Part shown: piece after piece, positions 44,401 to 53,800 of the stretch
Position numbering within the stretch: position 1 is the stretch's first letter
How the letters are laid out: each line of letters begins with the position of its first letter
Assembly (NCBI GenBank): GCA_016872725.1
Contig: VGZC01000002.1
Span: 62,001 to 126,000, forward strand
DNA from: Planctomycetota bacterium
GTDB lineage: Bacteria > Planctomycetota > Planctomycetia > Pirellulales > Pirellulaceae
Length of the DNA: 64,000 nt
Reading direction: 5' to 3'
The notes under the pieces: generated by a model
The model's database searches: none
Seen by the model: the letters and a program-made list of their open reading frames with translations, nothing else
What the model was told of the DNA's origin: nothing
Position numbers and translations under genes: made by a program

Positions 44401-45393
44401 TCAAGGAATAATCCGTGCGCCCCGCGCGATCGCGACCAGTTCGCCGATGATCGAATCGAGCGAGCGGACCGGCTCAAAGCCGATCAGTTCGCGGAGCCTC
44501 GCGAGATCGGGCACGCGGCGCCGCACGTCCTCGAAGTCGCGGTCGTACGCGCTCGTGTAGGTCTGGAACGCGACGGTCGACCGGGACCCCGACGCCGCGA
44601 TCACGCGGAGCGCCAAGTCGTGGATCGAAACGGGCACGTCGCTCCCGATGTTCACCACCGTTCCGGCGGCGCGTGGAGCGGCCATCAGGCCGAGCACGGC
44701 GCGGATCACGTCGTCGACATGCGCGAAACACCGGATTTGCCGACCGTCGTCATGCACCATCAGAGGCCGACCCGCGACGGCCGCCTCGACGAATCGCGGC
44801 AAAACCATCCCGTACGCTCCCGTCTGTCGCGGACCGACCACGTTGAAAAAGCGGCCAACGACGACGGGAAGTTGGTACTCGCGCCAATACGCCAGCGCGA
44901 GGAACTCGTCGATCGCTTTCGACGCGCCGTAGGACCATCGCGCCCGAATCGTCGGTCCGAAGACCAGATCGTCCTCCTCGTTCCATCGTTCCTTGGGGTT
45001 CTTGCCGTACACCTCGCTCGTGCTCGCGAGGAACAGCCGGATCGTTCGGCCGCGCATCTGTTGGCGGCAGGCTTCGGCGAGCAGCCGTTCGGTCGGATAG
45101 ATGTTCCGCTCAATCGTCTGGATGGGATGCTTGGCGATGAGCGAGACTCCGACGGCGGCCGCAAGGTGGTAGACCTCGTCGACCTCGGGAAGCAGTTCCC
45201 CCAACAGGTCGGCGTTCGCGATCGTGCCCCGATGATAGGTGAATCGGTCGCATTTGCGGACTCCGTCGAGGTTCTCCGCGCGTCCGGTCGATTCATCGTC
45301 GACGACCGTGACATGATCGCCCCGCGCGAGGAGACGCTCGGTCAAGTGGGATCCGATGAAACCCGAGCCGCCCGTCACGAGAATGCGCTGCAT
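44401..45393 (-). CDS. NAD-dependent sugar epimerase/dehydratase (extended SDR)
   Basis: 330 aa. N-terminal NAD-binding ILVTGGSGFIGSHLTERLL, the active-site serine region FLASTSEVYGKNP and YGASKAIDE (Tyr-x-x-x-Lys), plus GRFFNVVGPRQTGAYGMVLP and RCFAHVDDVIRA. This is a GalE/UDP-sugar type enzyme, making precursors for envelope or exopolysaccharide sugars. The N-terminus abuts the palindromic array, and the gene is divergent from the TPR operon. Confidence 0.9.
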   Translation of the reverse strand: MQRILVTGGSGFIGSHLTERLLARGDHVTVVDDESTGRAENLDGVRKCDRFTYHRGTIANADLLGELLPEVDEVYHLAAAVGVSLIAKHPIQTIERNIYPTERLLAEACRQQMRGRTIRLFLASTSEVYGKNPKERWNEEDDLVFGPTIRARWSYGASKAIDEFLALAYWREYQLPVVVGRFFNVVGPRQTGAYGMVLPRFVEAAVAGRPLMVHDDGRQIRCFAHVDDVIRAVLGLMAAPRAAGTVVNIGSDVPVSIHDLALRVIAASGSRSTVAFQTYTSAYDRDFEDVRRRVPDLARLRELIGFEPVRSLDSIIGELVAIARGARIIP

Positions 45394-45510
45394 CGTTCGC
45401 CAATCGCCAATAGAAAGATGAAACCGGCTCGCGCCTCGGGACGCCGCTCATTGTGGACGGGAAGCCGTCTGACGACAACGGGCGGACAAGAGGCCAGCGC
45501 GGAAATAGTC

Positions 45511-45951
45511 GCACGCCTCTCCGAGGCGTGTTGCGCGCCAAAGAGACCTTGTGGGGCTGGAAAACTCGCCTCGGAGAGGCGAGCGACTTGCTCCGAGGCG
45601 TGTTGCACTGGAAAAGGGGTCTTGGATTCGGGAACTCGCCTCGGAGAGGCGAGCGACTTGCTCCGAGGCGTGTTGCGCGCCTAAGAGACCTTGTGGGGCT
45701 GGAATACTCGCCTCGGAGAGGCGAGCGACTTGCTCCGAGGCGTGTTGCACTGGAAAAGGGGTCTTGGATTCGGGAACTCGCCTCGGAGAGGCGAGCGACT
45801 TGCTCCGAGGCGTGTTGCGCTGGAAAAGGGGTCTTGGATTCGGGAACTCGCCTCGGAGAGGCGAGCAACGTCGCACGCCTCTCCGAGGCGTGTTGCGCGC
45901 CAAAGAGACCTTGTGGGGCTGGAATACTCGCCTCGGAGAGGCGAGCGACTT
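45511..45951. repeat. Array of six palindromic (REP/BIME-like) units
   Basis: The 19-mer CTCGCCTCGGAGAGGCGAG (8-bp arms, GGA loop) occurs exactly six times at 45565, 45635, 45707, 45777, 45847 and 45927, at spacings of 70, 72, 70, 70 and 80. A second hairpin, CACGCCTCTCCGAGGCGTG (TCC loop), is complete at 45512 and 45874; in the other units its left arm is lost and only TCCGAGGCGTG remains. The sequence between hairpins is one of two types: A (AAAGAGACCTTGTGGGGCTGG, with one variant base) or B (GGAAAAGGGGTCTTGGATTC), in the order A B A B B A. The outer units (45508-45589 and 45870-45951) differ at one base. The array sits between divergent genes. No cas genes are near, and only two spacer types exist, so it is not a CRISPR. 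Confidence 0.9.
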
Positions 45952-46115
45952 TGACGACAAGGAACTCGGATTGGTCCCAGTGGTTCTTGTCCAGTGGGCG
46001 CGATTCGCCACAATGGAACGGTCGGCGGGGCGGGAACTCCGCGCCGTATGGCCAGGGACCGGCGAGCGAGCGTCGGTCCCTTTGCGAAACGCGAATGAAG
46101 GAGGAAGACGCGGCC

Positions 46116-49100
46116 ATGAATGCACGCCGTGGCGGAACGGTCCCGGTGGGGATCGCGTTCGGTTGTCTGGTGTTCGCCGTGACGTGGTTCCCGGGCGTCG
46201 CGCGCGGCCAGGATGCGGAAAGCCCACCCGAGGCGCTGCGTCTCTATGAAGGCGCGGTCAACGCGCAAACGGGAAGCGCGTTCGAGCTGGCCGTCGAGGA
46301 ATGGGGCAAGTTCCTCACGCAATTCCCCAAGGATCCGCTCGCCCCGAAAGCCGCCTATTACCGGGCCGTCTGCCACCTCCAGCTGCGCCAATGGGATCCG
46401 GCCATCGCCGGGTTCCAAAAAGTCATCGCCGAGCATCCGAAGTTCGAATTGCTCGAAGACGCCTTCGTCAATCTGGGCTGGTGCCAGTATTCGGCGGCCG
46501 AGGACGGCAAGAAGGAACTGCTGCCGGCGGCGGCCAAGACGTTGCGCGATCTGCTCGCCCAGTTCCCCAAAGGCAAACACCGCGACGAGGCGTGGTATTT
46601 CCTTGGCGAATCGCTTTACCAACAAGGAAACCGCAAGGAAGCGGTCGAGGCCTACGCGGCCTTGACGAGCGAGCACCCGAAGTCGCGTTATTTCGCCGAC
46701 GGACTCTATGCGCTCGGCGTCGCCCGTGAGGAACTCGAACAATTCGCCGAGGCCCTGGAGACGTACACCGCGTTTCTGACCGCGCTGCCTCAGCACGCGT
46801 TCGCGACCGAGGTATCGATGCGGAAGGCCGAGTGTTTGGTGCGGACGGGGTCGATCGAGGAGGCGGAACGGCTTTTCGCGGCATCCGCCGCCGCGCCGGA
46901 TTTCGCGGCCGCCGATCATGCGCGGATGCGGCGCGGCTATTGCCTCGACCGACTCGAACGGTTCGCCGAGGCCGCCGCGATCTATGCCGCGCTCGTCAAG
47001 GACCTTCCCGAATCGGCGATGCGGCCCGACGCGGAAATCGCGGCCGCGCGGTCGTATTACCGCGCCAAGAACGTCGACGAGGCGATGAAATGGTTCGAGA
47101 CGGCGAAGCGGCGGGGCGGCGAGGCGGCCCTCGAAGCCGCGCATTGGATGTGCCGGCTCCTCCTTCAAGCGGGCAAGGCGGCCGACGCCGAGAAACTCGC
47201 CGCCGATTCGTTGTCGGGCACGGCCGGCGGCGGCGCGTGGCTCGTCCATCTCCGTTTCGATCATGCCGACGCGCTCTACGAACAACCGGCCAAACGATCG
47301 CAGGCGCTCGTGCTCTATTTGAAGATCGCCGAGGACCATCCCGAGCACCGGATCGCGCCGCAAGCGCTCTACAACGCGGCCATCGCCGCGCTCGACGCGA
47401 AGGACTACGACCTCGCGTTGCGCCTCGGCGAACAACACCGCAAGGCCTATCCGACGGATGGGCTCGCCGCCGACGCGCGGCGCATTCTCGTCGAGAGCCT
47501 GATCCAAAAACGCGATTATGCGCGGGCGATCGACGAATTGACGAAACTCATCGCTGATTTTCCCGAGCACGCCGAGCGTCCGGCGTGGCGCGTTCGCGCG
47601 GGAATGGTCCATTACCTGCAGCGCGCCTATCCGCAGGCGATCGACCACTTGACGCCGTTGGCCGCCGAACTGGGACCGTACCCCGAACTGCTCGCCGAAT
47701 CGCAATACTGGATCGGCGCGAGCCGGTTCCAACAGGACGCGCCGGATCCGGCGATCGCCGCGCTCGAGGCGTCGCGCGCCGCGTCGGCGACGTGGAGGCA
47801 GGCGGATGAATGCCTGCTGTTGCTCGCGCGGTGCCTGCACAAACAGTCGCGGACCGACGACGCGATCGCCCTCACGCGCGAAATGATCGCGAAATACCCT
47901 CAAAGCACGGCCCTCGACCAAGCCTGGTATCGACTCGGCGATTTCCTCTACGCCGGAAAGCAGTTCGCCGAGGCGAAACAGGCGTACGCGAAGACGATCG
48001 AGTCGTACGCCGACTCGGTCTTTGTTCCGTACGCCCTGTTCGGCCGGGGCTGGGCCGAGCTTTCGGCGGGCGAGCATCCGGCGGCGATCACCGATTTCTC
48101 GGCGATCGTCACGAGCCACGCGTCGCATGAACTGGCCGACGACGCGCGGCTCGCGCTCGGCATGGCCCGCCGCCAGGCCTCGCAGCACGACAAGGCGATC
48201 GAGGACCTCAACGCGTTCGTGGCGACGAATCCGCCGCCCGCCCGCAAGTCCGAGGCGCTCTACGAACGGGGACTCGCCGAATCCGCGCTCAAGAAGGCGG
48301 GCGAGGCGGCCGCGACGTTCGCCGCGATCCTCGCCGACGATCCCACGTTCGCGAAGGCCGATGCCGCCCGATATGAACTCGCTTGGGCGTATCGAACGTC
48401 CGAACAGGACGACAAGGCGGTCGCCGAATTCGCCAAGCTCGCCGCCGAACACCCCAAAAGTCCGCTCGCCGCCGAGGCGCACTTCCATGTCGGCGAACAT
48501 CATTACAAGGCGAAAGCGTACAAAGAGGCGGCCGCGTCGTACACATCGGCGATTGCCGGCGCCAACTCGGACGAACTCAAAGAGAAATCGCTCTACAAAC
48601 TCGGCTGGTCCCGATTCCAGCTCGACGACCCCCAGGCGGCCCACGACGCGTTCGCCGAACAGGCCAAGGCGTTTCCCAACGGCACCCTCGCCGGGGATGC
48701 GGGGTTCATGAAAGGGGACTCGCTGTTCAAGGTCGGCAAGTACGCCGAGGCGCTCGCCGCGTTCCAGGAGACCCGGCAAAAAAAGCCGTCGTCCGAATCG
48801 ATGGAGATGCTCATGCTGCTGCATGCCGGACAGGCCGCCGCGCAGGTCAAGCAATGGGACGTAAGCCTCGCGTTCCTAGACGCCCTGATCACCGGATTTC
48901 CCAAGACGCCCCATCTCGCCGAAGCCCGTTTCGAGCGCGGATCGGTGCTGAGGAACCAGGAGAAGTTGGACGACGCGCTGAGGGAATTCGACGCGGCCGC
49001 GTCGGCCACGACGGTCGTCGGAGCCCGGGCCCGGTTCATGATGGGCGAGGTCCGTTTCGCGCGGAAGGAGTTTCCCGAAGCGATCCGCGAGTTCCAGCGG

Positions 49101-49340
49101 ACGATGTTCCTTTACGGCGGCGAGAACGCGCCCGCCGAGATCAAGGCGTGGCAGGCGCGGGCCGGATTCGAGGCGGGACGGTGCGCCGAAGTGCGGATCG
49201 GGTCGAGCGCGACGCCGCAGGCCAAGGCCTCGGCGATCGCGGACGCCAAGAAGTTCTATACGTTCGTCGTTGAAAAACACGCCCAGAGCGAACTTGCGGC
49301 GGAAGCCCAAAAGCGCCTCGCGGAGCTCGCCAAGCTATAA
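46116..49340 (+). CDS. Very large exported TPR protein (1074 aa)
   Basis: The signal peptide is at residues 1-32 (VGIAFGCLVFAVTWFPGVARG). From about 35 to the end the protein is TPR units, some 25 of them, for example AFELAVEEWGKFLTQFPKDP, AIAGFQKVIAEHPKFELLED, AVEAYAALTSEHPKSRYFAD and the C-terminal AIREFQRTMFLYGGENAPAE. Each resembles the YbgF/CpoB-like pattern (P-K-S at the turn). The start at 46116 has AAGGAGGAAG at 46098-46107. The same frame is open upstream through the palindromic array but without a signal. It is followed at 68 nt by the exbB-like gene. TPR proteins next to Tol/Exb genes act as periplasmic scaffolds, so a CpoB-like role is inferred. Confidence 0.9.
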   Translation: MNARRGGTVPVGIAFGCLVFAVTWFPGVARGQDAESPPEALRLYEGAVNAQTGSAFELAVEEWGKFLTQFPKDPLAPKAAYYRAVCHLQLRQWDPAIAGFQKVIAEHPKFELLEDAFVNLGWCQYSAAEDGKKELLPAAAKTLRDLLAQFPKGKHRDEAWYFLGESLYQQGNRKEAVEAYAALTSEHPKSRYFADGLYALGVAREELEQFAEALETYTAFLTALPQHAFATEVSMRKAECLVRTGSIEEAERLFAASAAAPDFAAADHARMRRGYCLDRLERFAEAAAIYAALVKDLPESAMRPDAEIAAARSYYRAKNVDEAMKWFETAKRRGGEAALEAAHWMCRLLLQAGKAADAEKLAADSLSGTAGGGAWLVHLRFDHADALYEQPAKRSQALVLYLKIAEDHPEHRIAPQALYNAAIAALDAKDYDLALRLGEQHRKAYPTDGLAADARRILVESLIQKRDYARAIDELTKLIADFPEHAERPAWRVRAGMVHYLQRAYPQAIDHLTPLAAELGPYPELLAESQYWIGASRFQQDAPDPAIAALEASRAASATWRQADECLLLLARCLHKQSRTDDAIALTREMIAKYPQSTALDQAWYRLGDFLYAGKQFAEAKQAYAKTIESYADSVFVPYALFGRGWAELSAGEHPAAITDFSAIVTSHASHELADDARLALGMARRQASQHDKAIEDLNAFVATNPPPARKSEALYERGLAESALKKAGEAAATFAAILADDPTFAKADAARYELAWAYRTSEQDDKAVAEFAKLAAEHPKSPLAAEAHFHVGEHHYKAKAYKEAAASYTSAIAGANSDELKEKSLYKLGWSRFQLDDPQAAHDAFAEQAKAFPNGTLAGDAGFMKGDSLFKVGKYAEALAAFQETRQKKPSSESMEMLMLLHAGQAAAQVKQWDVSLAFLDALITGFPKTPHLAEARFERGSVLRNQEKLDDALREFDAAASATTVVGARARFMMGEVRFARKEFPEAIREFQRTMFLYGGENAPAEIKAWQARAGFEAGRCAEVRIGSSATPQAKASAIADAKKFYTFVVEKHAQSELAAEAQKRLAELAKL

Positions 49341-49408
49341 TCCAAACGGCGGTCGCGCCGCGCGCCGCATGATCGGTCCCACCGCCCGTCGGGGGAGATT
49401 GCTCGGAC

Positions 49409-50440
49409 ATGAGAACGCTTGGGCTGCTTCTCCCTCGGGATTCCCGTTGGGCGGGCATGGTATGGATCGCCGTCTTGCTCGCCGTCGTCGGCTGGCCGAA
49501 TGTCGTGGTTCGCTCCGCGAACCACCCGCCCCGCCCATCGTTTGGACACGAATCCAACGTTGATCGCGGAGCAATCAACGACAATCACGATTCCTTGCCG
49601 AAACTCAGCCTCGTCGCCTACGCCGCTCAGACGCGGGAACCCGAAGCGCCGGACGGCGCGTTCGGCGACGGTGACGCGCCTCGAGAGGAACCCGCCGGCC
49701 CCAACCCCGATTCCGAGGGCCTCAATCTGTTCCTGCTGTTCTGGGATTCCAAATGGTGGATGCTCCCGATCGTCATCCTCTCGTTCATCGCGATCGCCGT
49801 CTCGGTCGACCGGCAAATCGCGTTGTCCACATCCCGAGTCATGCCAAAGGGGCTTCTGAGCGAGCTTGGACGACTCGGCGATGCGAAGGAAGGATTCGAT
49901 CCGCGCGAGGCGTACCGGATCTGCCAGCGTTATCCGTCGCCGGCTTCGAGTGTGATCCGCGCGATGTTGCTCAAGATCGGCCGGCCGCACAGCGAGGTCG
50001 AGCATTCGGTGAAGGAGGCGAGCGAGCGGGAGGCGCAGCGGCTGTACGGCAATGTCCGTTGGCTCAATCTGGCCGCCGGCGTCGCTCCGCTGCTCGGACT
50101 CATGGGCACGGTTTGGGGCATGATCGTTTCGTTCCATGACACGACCCAACTACTGCCCGGTCAAAACAAGGCCGAGTATTTGGCGAAAGGAATTTACCTC
50201 GCCCTCGTCACGACGCTCGGCGGATTGGCGGTGGCCATTCCCGCGACCGTCCTGTCCCATTACTTCGAGGGCCGGTTGATCACGATCTTCCATCGGATCG
50301 ACGAGCTCCTATTCAACCTCCTTCCTCAAATCGAGAAGTTCGAGGGTCGCGTGCGGTTCAGTCAAGCGGCGGGCGACAACGGAACGAATCGGGGTTCGAC
50401 CGATGCGGCGACGGGTGCGGGTCGAGCGCGAAGCGGGTGA
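49409..50440 (+). CDS. MotA/TolQ/ExbB-family proton channel protein
   Basis: 343 aa. An N-terminal signal-like hydrophobic segment is followed by a 60-residue acidic/proline linker, then the family's three membrane segments: WDSKWWMLPIVILSFIAIAV (about 110-130), WLNLAAGVAPLLGLMGTVWG (about 216-235) and IYLALVTTLGGLAVAIPATV (about 259-278), with the conserved GLMGTVWGMIxxF. The C-terminus is polar. This is the channel part of a proton-driven energy transducer; with ExbD it drives a third protein. A perfect 9-bp palindrome (49505-49525) lies in the linker coding sequence. It ends 3 nt before the ExbD gene. A TATAAT overlaps the end of the upstream gene at 49336-49341. Confidence 0.92.
   Translation: MRTLGLLLPRDSRWAGMVWIAVLLAVVGWPNVVVRSANHPPRPSFGHESNVDRGAINDNHDSLPKLSLVAYAAQTREPEAPDGAFGDGDAPREEPAGPNPDSEGLNLFLLFWDSKWWMLPIVILSFIAIAVSVDRQIALSTSRVMPKGLLSELGRLGDAKEGFDPREAYRICQRYPSPASSVIRAMLLKIGRPHSEVEHSVKEASEREAQRLYGNVRWLNLAAGVAPLLGLMGTVWGMIVSFHDTTQLLPGQNKAEYLAKGIYLALVTTLGGLAVAIPATVLSHYFEGRLITIFHRIDELLFNLLPQIEKFEGRVRFSQAAGDNGTNRGSTDAATGAGRARSG
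49505..49525 (+). repeat. Triloop palindrome inside the ExbB-like gene
   Basis: Arms GTGGTTCGC and GCGAACCAC (9 bp perfect) with a TCC loop. The same left arm and a near-identical right arm recur at 55681-55701 with a GGA loop. Confidence 0.75.
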
Positions 50441-50443
50441 ACC

Positions 50444-50851
50444 ATGGCCATCGAAATCAAGAAGGGAAACGCGCTCAGCGCGATCAACTTCACGTCGCTC
50501 ATCGACGTCGTCTTTCTATTGCTGATCTTCTTTCTCGTCGCGTCCCGGTTCGCCGAGGAGGATCGGCAGTTGGAAGTGAGGCTGCCCAACGCGAGCGAGG
50601 CGAAGCCGCTCACCGACCGGCCCCGCGAGATCATCGTGAACATCGACGACGGGGGGAACTATTTCGTCGGTGATTCGAAGATGACGCTCGATGAAGTCGA
50701 CCTCGCCCTGCGTCAGGCGACGGCGAACAACCCGGCCCATCAGACGGTCAATATCCGGGCCGACAAACGGGTCGGTTTCGAGGCGGTCGTGCTCGTGCTC
50801 AACCTCTGCAAACGCCACGCGATCGAGAACTACTCGATCGACACCCGCTAA
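50444..50851 (+). CDS. ExbD/TolR-family protein
   Basis: 135 aa. One membrane helix near the N-terminus, INFTSLIDVVFLLLIFFLVA, with the key Asp of ExbD/TolR (LIDVVF, about residue 21), followed by a periplasmic domain (EIIVNIDDGGNYFVGDSKM, then VNIRADKRVGFEAVVLVLNL). It works with ExbB to use the proton gradient. The gap to exbB is 3 nt and to the giant gene 15 nt, so they form one transcript. Confidence 0.93.
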   Translation: MAIEIKKGNALSAINFTSLIDVVFLLLIFFLVASRFAEEDRQLEVRLPNASEAKPLTDRPREIIVNIDDGGNYFVGDSKMTLDEVDLALRQATANNPAHQTVNIRADKRVGFEAVVLVLNLCKRHAIENYSIDTR

Positions 50852-50866
50852 TCATCGGCTCCCGCC

Positions 50867-53800
50867 ATGCGACGCGTCGTCCGCAAGATCGATCCGCCGT
50901 TCACGGCGACCGACGACCTGCACTGGCCGGTCGACGTCGCCCTCGTCGTGCTCGGCGCGTTCGTCATCGGCGCCGCGCTCGACTTCCAGCGATTCGACCA
51001 TCCGGTATGGCACGGAAACGCGTGGAGCACGCTGATCGGCGTTCCCCTCTTGATCGGCGGCGGCATGCTCGCGACGCGGGCGGTCAGCCGCGCGTGGCTG
51101 CGCCGGTCGATGCAGTTCGGCATGCTGGTGAGCCTGTTCGTTCATTTCGCCCTGCTGCTCGCCGCCGTCGGGCTTGTCGTTCCCGTGAACACGGCGAGTC
51201 TCGACAAGAAGGCTCGCGATCTCGTGCGGGAACGGGAGCGGCGCGCGGTGCCCGACCGCGTTCCCATTCCGATGGCCCGGCACCATTCCGAACCGTCCGA
51301 TCTGGAGCGGCCCGTCGAGACGCCGGTGCCCGAACCGAGCGAGCCGATCGAACGGGAGCGGACGGAAACGGCTCAGTCGCCCGTCGAACCGCAGCCGCAA
51401 CCGGTGATCGAGCGCGAGTCGACCGCGCGGCCCGACATCGTGAAGCGCGAGCGGGAATCGGAGTCGGCACCGCGGCGCAGCGAGATGGCTTCGCAATTGA
51501 GCCGCAGCCGGACCGAGCGCGTCATGAGACCGGAAACCACGGTTCCCGAATCGCGTTCGGCGCCGCGTCCTAGCGAGACCGCGGCGCCGCCGATCTCGCC
51601 GTCGATCGACGTCGCCAAGCGACGGCCATCGGAATCCCGATCGGCGGCGAGTCAAGAGCGGGAACAGGCCGCGCCGCCGGCGCTCGCGATGCGCGAATCG
51701 GTCCCGACCGAACCGTTGCCGCGACCCGTTCGATCGGACCAACCGATTCCGGCCGAATCGCCGATCATACTGCGCCGCGAGTCGGCGACGGCTCCGTTTG
51801 AACCATCGCTTGCCGCGGAGAACGAACCTCGACCGGCCGCCCAGCGTTCGGAAACGCCCGTCCTCGCGCCGCGCGACGCCGACGTCGCGCAACGGACGCC
51901 CGAGCCCTCTTCGCATGGTCGACGCGATTCCGAGGAGATGGGCGCGTCCCAATCGGCCGTCGATCCGGAAGTCCGGCGCAACGCGTCGGATGACCAACCG
52001 CTCGTCGCCCAATCGCCCGAACCCACACCCAATCAACTGGCGAGGCGCACGGAGCGCGTGGACCGTCTTGAGATCGCGGCGCCCCAAACCACGTCGGGCT
52101 CTCGGCGGGATTCCGACGCGCGACCCGAGATCGCCGCGGCCGATGCGCGGATGGACCGCTCGGCGTCCTCCGCGCCGACCGCCGAGCGAATGGAATCCGA
52201 ATCCGCGACGGCCCCGGCGCGGGCGATCGCCATGGAGCGCCCGTCAACGGCGTCGGCACCGGATGCTCCTTCGAACGCGGCGCCGTCACCGCCGAGCCCT
52301 CTGGTTCGAAGTTCGCTCCCACGTTCCGAAACGGCGCCCCCGATCGACGTCGCGGCGGCGGCGGAGCGGACCGAACCGAGTGCTTCGCCGGTCGAGGACG
52401 CCGGGGGCGCGCGGCCGACCGACGCACCGATCGCAAGGCAGGCCGCGACGAGCGCCGCCCCGACACCGCGACAGCCGCTCGACGAGCCGCGGTCGACCTC
52501 TCGCGATCAGGTGGCGAATACCGTCTCGCGCCGGACGATCGTTTCGGAGGAAGCCACCACCATGCCGTTGGAGCGACCGACGCCGCGCCCCGCGCGATCG
52601 GTGACGAACGAAACGCTCCAGACGACGGTGAAGATGGACCATCCCGCGGCCCGCGTCGTCGTCGAGCCGTCACCGGGCAGCGCGCAGCCGTCGTCCATCG
52701 CGGTTTCCAAAGGCACGACGGGAACGGCCGGATCCGGATACTCGACCAACGTCGATCGCCGAGCTCCCTCGGGCGAAAGTCCTTCGCTGGTCGCATCGGG
52801 TTCGAGTCGCGACCGAGCGACGCAACGAACAGCCGAAGGCCCGGCGCTCAGTCCGGCCGAGTCGGCGACGGTCCCGCGATCGCGGGCCGATCACGACTCG
52901 CCGCTCGCCGCCGCACCCGTTCCTCAAACGACCTCCGCGCCGGGCGCGCCGCCCGAAACGTCGGGGAGACCGCATTCGGCGAGCGCGGCGACCATCGAGA
53001 TGCGCGCTCGGTCGGAGAGCGGCGCGGTCACGGCCGACCGGGGTGACGCGCCGGTCGATATCGGGCCTCAACGGATCGTGGCCCAATTCCAATCGGGTCC
53101 GGCGTCCGGAGGCGGGCAACCCGAACCGACGTTGTCCGCGGCGCCGAACCCGGCACGAACCTCTCGAGGCGGCGCGACGCAACAGGCTCTCGACGTCGAT
53201 ACGACGGCCATGCAGGTCCGCGCTCCGGACGGCGATGGCGGCGCGCGGCCGCTCGCGATCGACGCCCAGCCGACGGCGGTCGCGGCGAAGCGGACCGATC
53301 GGGGAGGCGAAACGGCATCGAGCGGCGGGCCCGCGAGCTCGCTTGTCGAAGGACGTGCGTCCGAATCCAACGCGGCCGATGCGCACGGCGCGCTGGCCTT
53401 GCGCCGCGCCCCGGCCGACTCGAATGACGCGCTCGGAGCCCTGCAACCGAATACCGATACGGCGGCTGCGCCGTCCGGAACGGGGGCCTCCGAGCCCGCA
53501 CCGCGTCGTGCGGCATCCGCGCCGCCGACCGCGACGGCCGGTCGGCCCACGCCGATCGGCACAGGTCGACGCGATTCGGAGTCGGCGGTGGCCGACCCGC
53601 AAGGCGCGGAGCGCGGCTCGCCCCCGCCGTCCGCGTCGGCGACCGACGTGGCGCGCCGCGATCCCGCCGAACTTCCGTCGGAAGGTCGCGCCGCGCACGC
53701 GAACGCGATTGATGAAGTCGGTCCTTCCAGCCCGCCGACCTCGACCGCTTCGAACGAGCGCCGCGCGGAACCGGCCGACGGACCCGCTGGACCACCGCTC

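Noticed and set aside
45511-45951. CRISPR array
   Set aside because: The regular 70-bp spacing of a 42-bp conserved block looks CRISPR-like, but the intervening sequence is only two alternating types, not unique spacers, and no cas gene is nearby.
45453-46115. N-terminal extension of the TPR protein through the palindromic array
   Set aside because: The frame is open by chance because the repeats lack stop codons; the signal peptide and ribosome-binding site are at 46116.
45681-48854. 1057-codon ORF antisense to the TPR gene
   Set aside because: Shadow of the TPR gene; composition typical of a complementary strand.
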